A program made the position numbers and the translations under genes. Below, one piece after another: positions 17,413 to 27,231 of a stretch of 64,000 nt of DNA. Under the pieces are notes generated by a model. That model was not told where the DNA came from. It saw only the letters and a program-made list of their open reading frames with translations, and ran no database searches. Each line of letters starts with the position of its first letter. The first letter of the stretch is position 1. Location of the stretch: the NCBI GenBank assembly GCA_046705285.1, contig JBJKQK010000033.1:1-64000 (forward strand), written 5' to 3'. This DNA is from SCRD01 sp046705285. GTDB taxonomy: Bacteria > Acidobacteriota > Terriglobia > UBA7540.

Positions 17413-17418
17413 ATTATA
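17413..17418 (-). promoter_or_regulatory. Possible -10 element for purL-purQ
   Basis: The minus strand reads tataat, 30 bp before the purL ATG, in the context cgcttataatagaggg. No convincing -35 is found 16-18 bp further upstream, where the GC-rich hairpin at 17438-17454 begins. A promoter here is plausible by position only. Confidence 0.35.
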
Positions 17419-17437
17419 AGCGAGATGGCGGAGTGAC

Positions 17438-17454
17438 GGCGGCCTTATGCCGCC
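17438..17454. repeat. Small GC-rich hairpin upstream of purL
   Basis: Arms ggcggc and gccgcc around a cttat loop, in the 186-bp gap between purL and the GH-D glycosidase gene. It has no T-run on either side, so I do not call it a terminator. I see no PurR-like operator or riboswitch in the gap. Confidence 0.4.
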
Positions 17455-17569
17455 GGATGGCAAAATGGATTCGCCGTGGCGGCTTCCAGAGATGCCAGGT
17501 TGAACTCGCGCTACGTGTCCTGAAACTTACACCTGGCCACGGGGAATCAGCGGCCGGCATGGCTCCGTT

Positions 17570-20071
17570 CTAATTCCTGCCAGGTTCAACGTAGCGCCGG
17601 TTCTGGAGCAGATGGAAGGCCGTTTGCAATGTGCCCCGGACGGCAATCGTAACATCCTTCTCTGCCGGAATCCCGTCAACACCTTCAACCGTCAGTTTCA
17701 CATTGTAATCGGCAACCCTCGTGAAGGTGTGGCTGACCTCCGGGCCGCTCGCTGTTGTTCCGTCGCCGAAATCCCAGTGGTACGAGAGTGCGGGCACGCC
17801 GTGCTGGTCGGCGATGGCCCGAAGTCGAACCGGCTCGCCTGTTGCCGCTGCCTTGGGCGCATCCACCGAAACGGCGGGCGCTGCCGCCGGCACGGAGGTG
17901 TCAATGATCTTGATCAGCCTGACGGAATGCGGAGGCTGATGGGCAATGCTGAGACTTCCAGCCTGGATGGCTACCGGTTTGTCCCCGTTGAGCGCATCAT
18001 ACGCCTCATACGGATTCCGCGGCGGAAGGCCCAGGGCGCTGAGCCCAAGCGTGTGGGACCGCGGCACCTCGGTCCAATTGAAAACTGCCAGCATCGACTG
18101 GCGCGCATCTTCCCTCAGGAAATACTCGCTCGGCATCTCATCCTGAAAGGGAAAGCTCATCAGGTCCAGCGGGATTGCGGCCCGCCGCAATTTCACCATC
18201 CGCAGCAGGTTTTTGTTTTCCACCAGCCCCAGCCGCCGAGGTGAGGAAGCGAGTGTCGGCAGATCGTCCCCGATCTCGTACATTCCACCAGCAACCGCGG
18301 CAAGGACGATTTGCACTTCGGCCTCATCAAAAGTCAGCGGCTTTTTGCGATTATGCCAGGACTGCTCAGGTTCCACCTCTGTCGAAACGCTGAAGGCGTC
18401 AGGGTCAGCAATATAGAAGTTTCGGTTCATGTAAAAGCGCGCGGCGATGTTAGGATCAGCATCCCGGCTGGCTGAAAATGAATGGCCCGTGTCCGGCGCG
18501 ATGCGTCCCTCATCGACCAGGCCAACGGGAGTCAGCATGGGACTGCCGTCTTTATCCAACAGCACCCCGTTCCCGACCGCCTCACGGATGATCTTGAGCC
18601 CGATACGTTCCGCCTCGAGGGCCGTGGTGTGCGGCCGATAGTAATAGCCTTCAATTGCGGAAGAATCCATAAAGTCGAGCTTGATGTAGCGAACGCCCCA
18701 CTCGCGGGTCAGGACCCGATAGGTCATACGCAGGTATCGCTGGGCTCCAGGATTCGTGGTGTCGAGCACATAGAGCGGATCAACGTGCCGGGACACATAG
18801 CCGATCCGAATGGGCCGCCCCTGGGCATCGTGGACCAGCCAGTCTTTGCGATACTCGTACACCCAGGCGCGCTGCGAGACCTCAAAGGGCGCCGTCCAGA
18901 CGGCCAGCTTCAGGCCCAAGTTCGTGATTTTGTATCCGATCTTGCGCATCCCGTCGGGAAACTGCGTTGCATTTGTGGTGACATATTCGCCGCGGGCGTA
19001 ATCGTATCCCTCGTCGATGTGGCAGTAGTCGAAGCCGAGCGACTTGAGATGCTGCGCCAGCCATTTGGCGTTGGTCAAAACCTCGCCCTCATTGATTCCA
19101 CCGTAAAAGGCCGTCCAGCTCCACCAGCCCATGGGCGGCGTAGTGGAAACACGGGCGTGGTGCAGCCGTCGTACAGCCCGACCGTAAGCTTCCAGTTGCG
19201 CGTGATAGTCAGGGCCTGCGGCAAACATCACGCGCTCCGAACTCAGCCCTTTGCCCGGGGCAACGGGAAGGCTCAACTGGATCTGTTGATCCGCAGCTAT
19301 GTCGTCTCTTTCCAGTACAGCCTCGGTTGTTCCGGTGGAATCCACGGTGAAAGAGCCGATGGTTGACGAGCCCATGGGAGGTTGCTGGACTTTCAGGTGC
19401 AAGGCGGTCATAAAACGGTCCGCCGTGAGCGCGGCCAGGAACAGGCTCTGCTTGCTTCGCAGATTATAGATCAGCCCGTCGCGCACGCCGAAATATATCC
19501 CTTTCGGCGCCTGATCAAGGCCCCCGATATGGATCGTGGGATCTTCGGAAGGCGTCTCGAACATCATCCTGTCGGCCCCTTCCGTGGCTCCCAGGTTCAC
19601 CCTGGGACTGCCTGTTGCGTTGACGTCGCGGATGGATTGGACGGAAACGCTCTCTGCAGTGCGGTTCACCACATGGACTGCGATCGTTCCGTAATGCAGG
19701 TCATTGTACAGGCGCAGGATGCAGACAAGGTCGGGCTCGGAACTGAGGCCGCTGAAGGTGATGGCCACCTGTTGGCCGGAACCCAGAGCATCATGGAAAG
19801 TGCTCTGAGCAGCTTCATGATGCGGATAGGAGCTCGATAGCAGCCACTTGTGGTCTACTTCGGCCCCAACGCTCGATTCGAGCACTGGCGCCTGCAAAGT
19901 GCTGGCATGAATCGCATACGATCCGTCTTGTGAGTTGACCGTCACCGACAACCAGGGATTGTGGATCGAAACAGCCGCCCGGCTTGATGCGGGCAACGCA
20001 CAGACGACGGCAAAAACGAAAAGCAAACCGAACAAACCATGACAAAGGGGACCACGGTCTCTCTCTTCCAT
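17570..20071 (-). CDS. Exported clan GH-D (alpha-galactosidase-like) glycosidase with C-terminal PKD domain
   Basis: An 833-residue exported enzyme. The signal peptide spans about 1-32. A beta-sandwich of about 260 residues leads to a TIM barrel opening with PPMGWWSWTAF (312-322). The nucleophile candidate is D466 in IKLDFMD, and the acid/base candidate is D528 in GRIAPDTGH, as in GH27/GH36. A PKD domain occupies about 730-812 (YHWDFGDGTTASG, then HTFTRVADYNV). The PKD probably binds polysaccharide or spaces the enzyme from the surface. RBS aaggaa precedes the ATG. It lies next to the GMC oxidoreductase module and likely supplies sugars to it. Alpha-galactosidase is the default guess; other alpha-glycosidases of the clan are possible. 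Confidence 0.78.
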   Translation of the reverse strand: MEERDRGPLCHGLFGLLFVFAVVCALPASSRAAVSIHNPWLSVTVNSQDGSYAIHASTLQAPVLESSVGAEVDHKWLLSSSYPHHEAAQSTFHDALGSGQQVAITFSGLSSEPDLVCILRLYNDLHYGTIAVHVVNRTAESVSVQSIRDVNATGSPRVNLGATEGADRMMFETPSEDPTIHIGGLDQAPKGIYFGVRDGLIYNLRSKQSLFLAALTADRFMTALHLKVQQPPMGSSTIGSFTVDSTGTTEAVLERDDIAADQQIQLSLPVAPGKGLSSERVMFAAGPDYHAQLEAYGRAVRRLHHARVSTTPPMGWWSWTAFYGGINEGEVLTNAKWLAQHLKSLGFDYCHIDEGYDYARGEYVTTNATQFPDGMRKIGYKITNLGLKLAVWTAPFEVSQRAWVYEYRKDWLVHDAQGRPIRIGYVSRHVDPLYVLDTTNPGAQRYLRMTYRVLTREWGVRYIKLDFMDSSAIEGYYYRPHTTALEAERIGLKIIREAVGNGVLLDKDGSPMLTPVGLVDEGRIAPDTGHSFSASRDADPNIAARFYMNRNFYIADPDAFSVSTEVEPEQSWHNRKKPLTFDEAEVQIVLAAVAGGMYEIGDDLPTLASSPRRLGLVENKNLLRMVKLRRAAIPLDLMSFPFQDEMPSEYFLREDARQSMLAVFNWTEVPRSHTLGLSALGLPPRNPYEAYDALNGDKPVAIQAGSLSIAHQPPHSVRLIKIIDTSVPAAAPAVSVDAPKAAATGEPVRLRAIADQHGVPALSYHWDFGDGTTASGPEVSHTFTRVADYNVKLTVEGVDGIPAEKDVTIAVRGTLQTAFHLLQNRRYVEPGRN

Positions 20072-20171
20072 TGTGCTTCCTTATCCCTGCTTTGGCTTAT
20101 CTTCCAGTTCGGCGATAGGCGCGATGCGCACCGATTCAGGCAATCGCTCCTGGATGTTGACGTCTTAAATG

Positions 20172-20804
20172 CTACGACTCGTACTCAGGATTCGCGCATG
20201 CGCCCGGGAACGAAGTATTGTAGGCGTCACCGCGGTACTGCAGTTCCTCATCCAGCCCTATTTTCGACGTGTAGTAGCCAAAGATCGTCAAATCTTTGAT
20301 CAACTCGAAAGCTTTCCTGCCTGGCTGATCCTCGGGATTGTTATTGCTTTGATCGGCCAGCGGTTCCAGTATGGCCGTTTGTTCTCCCTGCGTGAGGCTG
20401 ACAAACGGCTTGCCATGGGTTGAAAGGCTGCGGCCGTCAAACCAGGCCAGTGCCTGGATGATCTCTTCCTTGCGATCGCCAGTTTCCTCATTGTATTTCA
20501 AATCGAGGTATCGATTGACGAGCGCTGCCTTTGCTCCAGGCGTGTCGGTTGCAGGAATAATCAGATCCGTCAGGACGATCAGCGTTTCATTCTGGTGCTC
20601 GTCAAAGAATTTCGGCTTCCAACTGGCCCCGGCCTGGGTTGAGGCATCCGCGCCTGCTGTTGCTCCCATCGAGGCAGACGCCGCCCGGGCGGTTTCCACC
20701 TGCCCTAAAATGGGAAGGGTCGAAAGCCCGCCGGCGCCCATTACCAGAGTCTTCAGAGCATCGCGACGGCCCTGGTTGGTCTCATTTTCTTTTTTCTTCG
20801 TCAT
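20172..20804 (-). CDS. Gluconate 2-dehydrogenase subunit 3 family protein, Tat-exported
   Basis: A 210-residue partner subunit of GMC dehydrogenases. A twin-arginine signal (GRRDALKTLVMGAGG) is followed by the subunit 3 core: FDEHQNETLIVLTDLIIPATDTPGA and WFDGRSLSTHG. The subunit carries the catalytic flavoprotein across the membrane on its Tat signal. The GMC gene starts upstream, with 39 bp between them, so both are expressed together. The closest characterised systems are the periplasmic glucoside-3-dehydrogenase and lactose-3-dehydrogenase complexes. No cytochrome c subunit is encoded next to it. Confidence 0.85.
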   Translation of the reverse strand: MTKKKENETNQGRRDALKTLVMGAGGLSTLPILGQVETARAASASMGATAGADASTQAGASWKPKFFDEHQNETLIVLTDLIIPATDTPGAKAALVNRYLDLKYNEETGDRKEEIIQALAWFDGRSLSTHGKPFVSLTQGEQTAILEPLADQSNNNPEDQPGRKAFELIKDLTIFGYYTSKIGLDEELQYRGDAYNTSFPGACANPEYES

Positions 20805-20843
20805 AATAGTGCATCTCCATTTCCTTAGGGTGACCGGGGACGT

Positions 20844-22514
20844 CTAGGCAAGCGCTCCGGTCCGCACCTGTTCAACGATGTAGTCGGCGGCTCTCATTGA
20901 AAGCGCCAGAATAGTGAGAGTCGGGTTTTTCTCAGTGGAATTGACGAAGCAAGCCGCATCCGCCACAAAGAGATTCTTGATGTCGTGAGATTGATTGAAT
21001 TTATTCAGGTACGAGTTCTTGGGGTCGTTACCCATGCGGGCGGTTCCGGCTGAATGGATGCTCCATCCTGGAGCCAGCGGCGTGGTTCGCTCACTGATGA
21101 TTTCAATCCCCGCCTTCTTGAACATCTCATGCTGGGTATCGACGGCATCCCTGGCCATGGCAAGCTCGTTTGGTCCCCATTCCACCTCAAATTTCAGGAC
21201 TGGAATTCCCCAGGCGTCACGGACCACAGGGTCGATTTCCACGTGATTTTCGGCCCGCGGAACAACCTCACCAAATGACGCGATGCTGATCACCGTTGCG
21301 TAATATTTCTTCACTTCCTCCTTGAAGTGAGCGCCAAAACCGGGAATTTTGTTGGCGAAGCCTGGAAACTCGCTGTTCCCGCCGCCCCCTTCAAACCCGT
21401 AACCGCGCACGAAATCTCTGCGTTTTCCTCTCAGGTTGCGGAATCGCGGGATATAAATCCCGGCGCCATCCGGCCTGGCGTCACCGCCGCGGTTGGTATT
21501 TCCTTTGAGCCTGGGAATCAATCCGGAGATGTCGCCCGGCATAATCTGTTCGCAGAAATACTTGCCCAGCACACCGCTTGAATTGCCCAGGCCGTTCGGG
21601 TAATCGTCGTACTTCGAGTTCAGCAGGATGCGCGTTGAATCCAGGGTTCCGGCGCCCACGATGATGACTTTACCGTAGACTTCCTCAACCTGCCGGGTGA
21701 TGCGGTCGATGAAAACGACACTCCTCGCACGATTCTCTTTGTCCGTAGTAACCTTCCAGACCACGGCATCCGTGCGGATGGTGAGGTTGCCGGTCTTTTC
21801 CGCGATGGGAAGCAGAACTCCAACTGAACTGAACGACGCCGCAACATTGCAGACCCGCCCGCAATGCCCGCAATAGTGGCATGGAGCACGCCCATTAAAT
21901 CCCGGCTTGGTCACCGTTGCTGACCGCCCGTGAATCACATGCCGGTCCGGCGTGTTGCTCTCGACCTGCCGTTTGAATATGTCTTCCGCGCAGGTGAAAG
22001 GCACCGGTGGCAGGAAATGGCTATCGGGATTGTCCGGCAGGCGGTCCGCGTGGCCGCAGACTCCAATCAAGTCCTCGACTTTGCTGTAATAAGGTTCAAC
22101 GTCTTCATAGGAAATGGGCCAGTCCGTTCCCACCCCATCATAGCTGGCCGCTTTGAAATCGCGCGGACTGAAGCGAAGCGAAACGAGCCCCCAGTGGAGC
22201 GTCTTGCCGCCCACGGCCTGCGCCCGGACCCACACAAATTTCTTTCCCGTATAGGGATTCTCAAGCTCATTCACGAAGTGCTTCTTGTTCCATTCGTTGG
22301 CCGTGTAGTTGTACATTGCGCGCTCAGAAGGCGGGATCTGTCCCCGGAAGGGAAAACGATAAGGTTTCCAGTGATGATGGAAATCCGTCGCGATATTGAA
22401 TTTCGGTCCGCGCTCCAGCATGAGGACCTTCAACCCTTTGAGACATAACTGCATTGCCGCCATGCCCCCGGCAGCGCCCGATCCTATAACAACGACGTCA
22501 TAAACCTTGGCCAT
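20844..22514 (-). CDS. GMC family FAD-dependent oxidoreductase
   Basis: A 556-residue flavoprotein. The FAD-binding motif is VVVIGSGAAGGMAAMQL at the N terminus. The C terminus contains SAGTARMGNDPKNS and FVADAACFVNSTEKNPTLTI, where the catalytic His and Asn of GMC enzymes lie. A Cys-rich stretch, CHYCGHCGRVCNVAA, resembles the Fe-S binding loop of glucoside-3-dehydrogenases. It has no signal of its own, so export would depend on the Tat-bearing subunit 3. The strong RBS ggggagg precedes the ATG. I infer C3 or C1 oxidation of sugars or glycosides in the periplasm. Confidence 0.85.
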   Translation of the reverse strand: MAKVYDVVVIGSGAAGGMAAMQLCLKGLKVLMLERGPKFNIATDFHHHWKPYRFPFRGQIPPSERAMYNYTANEWNKKHFVNELENPYTGKKFVWVRAQAVGGKTLHWGLVSLRFSPRDFKAASYDGVGTDWPISYEDVEPYYSKVEDLIGVCGHADRLPDNPDSHFLPPVPFTCAEDIFKRQVESNTPDRHVIHGRSATVTKPGFNGRAPCHYCGHCGRVCNVAASFSSVGVLLPIAEKTGNLTIRTDAVVWKVTTDKENRARSVVFIDRITRQVEEVYGKVIIVGAGTLDSTRILLNSKYDDYPNGLGNSSGVLGKYFCEQIMPGDISGLIPRLKGNTNRGGDARPDGAGIYIPRFRNLRGKRRDFVRGYGFEGGGGNSEFPGFANKIPGFGAHFKEEVKKYYATVISIASFGEVVPRAENHVEIDPVVRDAWGIPVLKFEVEWGPNELAMARDAVDTQHEMFKKAGIEIISERTTPLAPGWSIHSAGTARMGNDPKNSYLNKFNQSHDIKNLFVADAACFVNSTEKNPTLTILALSMRAADYIVEQVRTGALA

Positions 22515-22626
22515 CCAAGCCTCCCCTAAAAATTATGAAGTGTATAGCGTGCTAAAAACCGCCGTGGCAACTGGTTCTGAATCATTGCCCTCGATGGGGC
22601 ATCAGCCGCCACGCCGTCCGCCTGTC

Positions 22627-23328
22627 TCAACTGTAAGAACAGAACGCCCCGAACCAGTTGCGCGCTTCCCGGTCACCCGCCAGAAGATGGGGCCCCATGG
22701 GCGACCCGAGAAAGGCCAGAGTCCCCTCCCCCACACGGAATTTGGCGGCGACGGGCATCCCCTGATACCAGCCAATTGCTTCGCCTCTGCTGCAATCCGC
22801 CGGGATAATTCGGCTGAAGTCGCGAACGGCCATCGTGGCCGGCCAGCGATATTCGATATACGGCGACCGCCTGAAAGAGTCTGCGGAATCCCATAACCGT
22901 ACGGGGCAATAAAGACCGAATCCGAATGATGACCTTATAAGACGATTCTCGAAGTCGAATTCCTTCGGGTTCAGAAACGCCGCTCCGGATTCCAAAAGCA
23001 CCCTTGCCCCACGTTCCAGATGTGACCTCACCCTGGCAGCCGGTGATTCTTCCGCGAAGACGGCGGCAGGCAGGATGATCGTGCGTGCGCCGGGGATTGA
23101 TTCGACGGAAGCAGGCCTGTAGCCGATTTTCAAGGACGCCAATGCAGATTTGAAGCCTGCCACGGACTCCCGCAAAGTGCAACGCAAGCCTGTGTCAACC
23201 AGCACACATCCTGAGCGTTCCTTCGGCCTCGAAGGGGAGACTGCAGGACTCGGCGGCCAACAGGCGGTAAGCCCGATCGCGGAAGCGCTCGCTGCATAAC
23301 CCATGAATCCCCGTCTCGAAATTGGCAT
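22627..23328 (-). CDS. Exported protein of unknown function, amidotransferase-like fold possible
   Basis: A 233-residue protein with a Tat-like, possibly lipoprotein, N terminus (SRRGFMGYAASASAIGLTAC). The middle, VRSHLERGARVLLESGAAF, followed later by GEGTLAFLGSPMGPHLLAG, resembles the Rossmann-like flavodoxin/GATase domains found at the end of some beta-galactosidases and in ThuA-type proteins, but no catalytic Cys is obvious. It starts one base after the isomerase stop codon, so it belongs to the same operon. I do not recognise a family with confidence. Confidence 0.6.
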   Translation of the reverse strand: MPISRRGFMGYAASASAIGLTACWPPSPAVSPSRPKERSGCVLVDTGLRCTLRESVAGFKSALASLKIGYRPASVESIPGARTIILPAAVFAEESPAARVRSHLERGARVLLESGAAFLNPKEFDFENRLIRSSFGFGLYCPVRLWDSADSFRRSPYIEYRWPATMAVRDFSRIIPADCSRGEAIGWYQGMPVAAKFRVGEGTLAFLGSPMGPHLLAGDREARNWFGAFCSYS

Positions 23329-23329
23329 T

Positions 23330-24166
23330 TCAGAGCCTGTTCGTGATCACGCGGTCCATGGCCGCCGCCGTATCATAAAACTGCTGCTCCTTCGCGTAGT
23401 TGTAGCGGCGTTCCATTTCCGCCACCAGCCAGCCGTCGTAGCCGACCTTGCTGAGAGCGGCGCGAATGGCCTTCCAGTTGTTGTCGCCGAGGAAGATGTT
23501 GGTATAAACACTGTCACAGCAACGTCCGCGCTTTTTCATGACGTCCTTCAGGTGAATGCGGGTGATGTGCGGCCCCATCATTTCCACCCACTGCTCCGCA
23601 TATCCGTCGTCATGAATGTTCCCAACATCCAGATGAATGCCAACCGAAGGTTCGTTGACATCCTTCAGGAACAAGAGAAATTCACGGGGACTGATCAGGA
23701 ACTTCTGTTCCGCGCAGCAGTTTTCACAACCGATCCTGACGCCGGCGCGCGCTGCCTCCGGACCCAGCTCTTTCATCGCTTGAACGCACCGCTGATAGAC
23801 TTCGTTGTAAGGGACTTCTTCGGTGACGAGTCCCGCCACGACCAGAATGGCATCCGTCCCCAGTATCTTCGCCGTCTCGATCTGGCGCCGAACGATTCGC
23901 ATGCCCTCCTCGCGGACTTTCGGGTCTCGCGCGGAAAGTGGATACTTCCAGTGGAGGCCGGTGGAAACATTGGAGACAACGAGGCCGGCGTTCTCGACCT
24001 TGCGGCGAAGGTCCTGCACCTGGGCGTCCGTCGTGCTCATCTGAAACCATGGCACGTCGCCCAGCCACAATTCAGTTCCGTCGTAGCCGGCCTTCTTGAC
24101 AAGTTCAAGGCCTTGCTCGAAACTCCATCCCTTCGGAATTTCGTTATCACCGATTGACTTTTTCAT
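23330..24166 (-). CDS. Sugar phosphate isomerase/epimerase-like TIM-barrel protein
   Basis: A 278-residue member of the AP-endonuclease-2 TIM-barrel family. The metal site is spread over ELWLGD, GCENCCAE, HLDVGNIHDDG and RIHLKDVMKKRG, with a final Glu in LVAEMERRYNY. No signal peptide is seen, so it acts in the cytoplasm. Members of this family isomerise or epimerise sugars and, in some 3-keto-glycoside pathways, cleave oxidised glycosides. Its place next to a GMC dehydrogenase and subunit 3 is the pattern that supports the second reading. The downstream exported unknown follows with a one-base gap. Confidence 0.78.
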   Translation of the reverse strand: MKKSIGDNEIPKGWSFEQGLELVKKAGYDGTELWLGDVPWFQMSTTDAQVQDLRRKVENAGLVVSNVSTGLHWKYPLSARDPKVREEGMRIVRRQIETAKILGTDAILVVAGLVTEEVPYNEVYQRCVQAMKELGPEAARAGVRIGCENCCAEQKFLISPREFLLFLKDVNEPSVGIHLDVGNIHDDGYAEQWVEMMGPHITRIHLKDVMKKRGRCCDSVYTNIFLGDNNWKAIRAALSKVGYDGWLVAEMERRYNYAKEQQFYDTAAAMDRVITNRL

Positions 24167-24349
24167 CCCCGGAAACCCTCATCCCCAAGCGCAGAAGAAC
24201 TCTTGAACCGACAATTGAGTATCACAAACTGCCGCCCACATCAATACTCTCCGTAAAGCGGCTTCCCACTTTCGTCTCAGCAACTCGGCTTTCGTGTCTT
24301 ATTATTTCGCGGACCAGCCGCTCCAAAGAGATACCGCCCAGGTTGTGAA

Positions 24350-27154
24350 CTACCAGTCAACACGGGCCGTTTGCCGGTTCACATTGTATCCTTCAAGCCG
24401 CAGATGAGGTCTGTGGCCACCCAAATCAGCCGCTCTGAACCTGGCCCACAACGTTCGAGACTCGCCGGGAAACAGCGTGACGTAATTATCCTCGTAAGTA
24501 ATGGGCAGCACTTCTTCTCCGCCCGGACCTTTCGTCACTTCCGCCCGCATAAAGAAAGCAACGTTCCTCGAAGGATTCTTAAGAGTGATGTCCGCCCGTG
24601 ACTCGCGGGCCGCTCGAGTGATATGCCCGGAAATGGCGACCTCAGCCTTCGGCATGGTGTTGAGTGCGGTGAAGTCCGCCCATGTGACCTCGTTCAGTAT
24701 GAATGCCTGTGCATTCTGCCGTCTGCCTATGTTGTCGTCAGTCGTGGATTGCCAGTAGACGTTATCTACGATTGAGGTTCCGGCTTCGTCGGCAAGCTGG
24801 CAGCGGACAAAATAGGTCGAACTCACGCCCGATATGCGCGGAATCGCCAACACACGCCGGCGCGAAATCGGATCAATGCTCATGTCCGACAATTCCTTTG
24901 AAAACTTCACGCTGCCATCAAGGTTATAGAACCTGACTGTGGCTTTCAGCCCGTGCTGGGCTATGAGCGACTGATTCACGAGATGGATGTAAGCCGTCTT
25001 GCGGTCGCCGGTGGCATAGTAATCGAACACGATGCTGAGCGGCCGCATTCCCTTTTTCGCGCCGAAATAGGCGCCCCCAGGTCTCAGGTAATAATCGATC
25101 AGGTGGCCAAAGAATGAGGGCCAGTGATTATCCAGCATCCAGTAGAGAGTCATCTTGTGGGTGGCCCAACTGTTGGCGGCGAAATCCTCGAACTGCGCGC
25201 GTGTGTTTTCATAGTGAGCCAATTGCGCTTTCCTGCAGAAGTCCTCAGCGCCCGCAGGCGGCCCGTAACGCTTCTCGACAACCTTCTGGATGGTTTCGAG
25301 CGTGGTGTTTCCGCGTATAGCGCCGGCATGATAGTACCAGTAATCGTTGATCGGCCACAGCTTGTCCGCAGGGAGGAATTTCTTGAGGCTTTCAAACGGC
25401 GGAATTGACTCGTTATCACCCTGCTCCGCGCAGGAGCCCTGGCTGGCCGGAAACTGCTGATTGAACCAGTAATAGGGCGGCCGCCACGAATAGGGTCCCA
25501 GCATGTGAATCCCATTCCATCGCGGGTGCCCTTCGGCATCCTTATTGTAATTTGAGCAGGTATCGACAACGGCGTTCTGCCAGTGCAATTCCTTCAAAAT
25601 CTTGTGGTACTCGCTTCGGATAGGCTCTGGCGGCCGGCCATCGCTTCCGTTCGCCCAGATGAATGCTGCGGGGTGGTGCCGCAGGTTGCGAATGCGCGCC
25701 CGCAGGCTGGCCAGCGCCACCCAGTGGTCTTCAGCATCCCACTGCTTCCACATCTCCCATTGCATGCAGCACATCCAGCCCTGCATCACGCCAATGCCTT
25801 CGCGGTCGGCACGTTCAAGCATGGTGTCATCCGCAATTTTCAATTCCCAGCGAAGCATATTTGCTCCCAGATCCTTCGCATAAAGGGCAATCGCCCGGTC
25901 ACGGCCGGGATCGTGCTTGAAAAGCAGGTCGGGCGCATAGCAGCCACCCCGCATCAGGAAATCCTTTCCATTAACCTTTAGATAGAAATTTCCGCCTGTT
26001 CCCACCTTGGGAAAGTTGTTGTCGGAATCGCGATGCTGGGTGACCTTTCGTATGCCAAAGTTGCTTGTCGAAGAGTCGGAGACTCGGCCGTCGATTCTGA
26101 ATTCAAGCTTCAATTGATAGAGAGCAGGTTGGCCCCATTCGTACGGCCACCAGAGGTCCGGTTTGTGCACGGTGAGCTGGGAATACGCGCTCGGCGTAAA
26201 CGCTACCTCTTTGGTCTCGTCTGGCTCAAGCCTCACCTTCTGCTGAAAGGTGATGCTTGGCCTGCCCGCGCGCGAAATCTCGCCATATAACATCCCGGAA
26301 ACCTGAGCGGAAACGCCGTTCCGCAGATCGCAATAAACAGTGAGGTGAGCGGGACTAGTCTCGGGAAGCGGCAGGTCGGTGACGACGTAGGGATTCCGGA
26401 CCATGACCTTGCCCGTCGAACTGAGGAAGACCCTTTTCCAGACACCGGCATTGCGGTCCGGAACAAATGAGAGGCCAATGTGCCGCTTTTGCCACAACTC
26501 AGGATCGGGGTGGCCGATATATTTCCAGTTGATCCAATCCAGCCAGCAATCGGACAAATCCACGCCATTAATGTAAGGAAGCTTCTGTGGAGGAGTCACT
26601 TTGACGGCCAGGATGTTGCTGCCATGGTAGTTGATATATTGCGAAACAATAAATTCAAAGCTGTTATACATTCCGACAACGTGATGTTTGTCGGCGACCA
26701 GATGGCCGTTGAGCCAGACGTCCGCACGGTAGTTGATGCCATTGAAGATCAGCGAATGGACTTCACTTTCAGGCGCTTCAAAAGTGGTCCGATACCACCA
26801 TTCCTGCTTCCAGAGGTCCGATGGCACAGACTTAGTGAGATTCATTCCAAAATAGAGATCCTTGTAAACGCCGGCGTCTTCAAGGCCTTGCAGCACGGTC
26901 GCAGGCATTCTGGGAATTGGATGCCAACGGGAAACGTCACAGGAGGGCGTGGAAACTTCCGCATCCGGGGTGGAAACGTCTCTGGCAGAGATGATTCGCC
27001 AGCCTGTCTGAAGTTCCGTTTGATGTTTTGTGGGCGCTGCCAGGGCGGCCCGCGGCGCCAGCACAACGGAGGCCCCACCAACCGCCGATTTCTTCAGAAA
27101 CTCGCGCCGACTTAATGACGATCCAGTCTGTGGCTCTTTCTCATCCTCAGTCAT
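24350..27154 (-). CDS. Tat-exported GH2 hydrolase, exo-beta-D-glucosaminidase-like
   Basis: A 934-residue enzyme with a Tat signal (LSRREFLKKSAVGGASVV). GH2 sugar-binding domain at about 50-250, Ig-like domain at 255-370, catalytic barrel from about 385. Where most GH2 enzymes have Asn-Glu, this protein has Ser-Asp (S504-D505 in ANGSDGRPPEP); that replacement is known from exo-beta-D-glucosaminidases such as CsxA, where Asp is the acid/base. The nucleophile candidate is E577 in SCAEQGDNESIPP, aligned to the HSERGMPNIP motif of the other GH2 in this window. It lies downstream of the SIS/PfkB operon, which would handle released amino sugar. A neutral beta-glycoside substrate cannot be excluded. 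Confidence 0.82.
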   Translation of the reverse strand: MTEDEKEPQTGSSLSRREFLKKSAVGGASVVLAPRAALAAPTKHQTELQTGWRIISARDVSTPDAEVSTPSCDVSRWHPIPRMPATVLQGLEDAGVYKDLYFGMNLTKSVPSDLWKQEWWYRTTFEAPESEVHSLIFNGINYRADVWLNGHLVADKHHVVGMYNSFEFIVSQYINYHGSNILAVKVTPPQKLPYINGVDLSDCWLDWINWKYIGHPDPELWQKRHIGLSFVPDRNAGVWKRVFLSSTGKVMVRNPYVVTDLPLPETSPAHLTVYCDLRNGVSAQVSGMLYGEISRAGRPSITFQQKVRLEPDETKEVAFTPSAYSQLTVHKPDLWWPYEWGQPALYQLKLEFRIDGRVSDSSTSNFGIRKVTQHRDSDNNFPKVGTGGNFYLKVNGKDFLMRGGCYAPDLLFKHDPGRDRAIALYAKDLGANMLRWELKIADDTMLERADREGIGVMQGWMCCMQWEMWKQWDAEDHWVALASLRARIRNLRHHPAAFIWANGSDGRPPEPIRSEYHKILKELHWQNAVVDTCSNYNKDAEGHPRWNGIHMLGPYSWRPPYYWFNQQFPASQGSCAEQGDNESIPPFESLKKFLPADKLWPINDYWYYHAGAIRGNTTLETIQKVVEKRYGPPAGAEDFCRKAQLAHYENTRAQFEDFAANSWATHKMTLYWMLDNHWPSFFGHLIDYYLRPGGAYFGAKKGMRPLSIVFDYYATGDRKTAYIHLVNQSLIAQHGLKATVRFYNLDGSVKFSKELSDMSIDPISRRRVLAIPRISGVSSTYFVRCQLADEAGTSIVDNVYWQSTTDDNIGRRQNAQAFILNEVTWADFTALNTMPKAEVAISGHITRAARESRADITLKNPSRNVAFFMRAEVTKGPGGEEVLPITYEDNYVTLFPGESRTLWARFRAADLGGHRPHLRLEGYNVNRQTARVDW

Positions 27155-27231
27155 GACCTCGGTTGCCTTCTCAAATAATGTCGAACCTCACTGCCGGAGA
27201 TTCGGAGGGCCGCGAGACCGGCCAGCACCAT

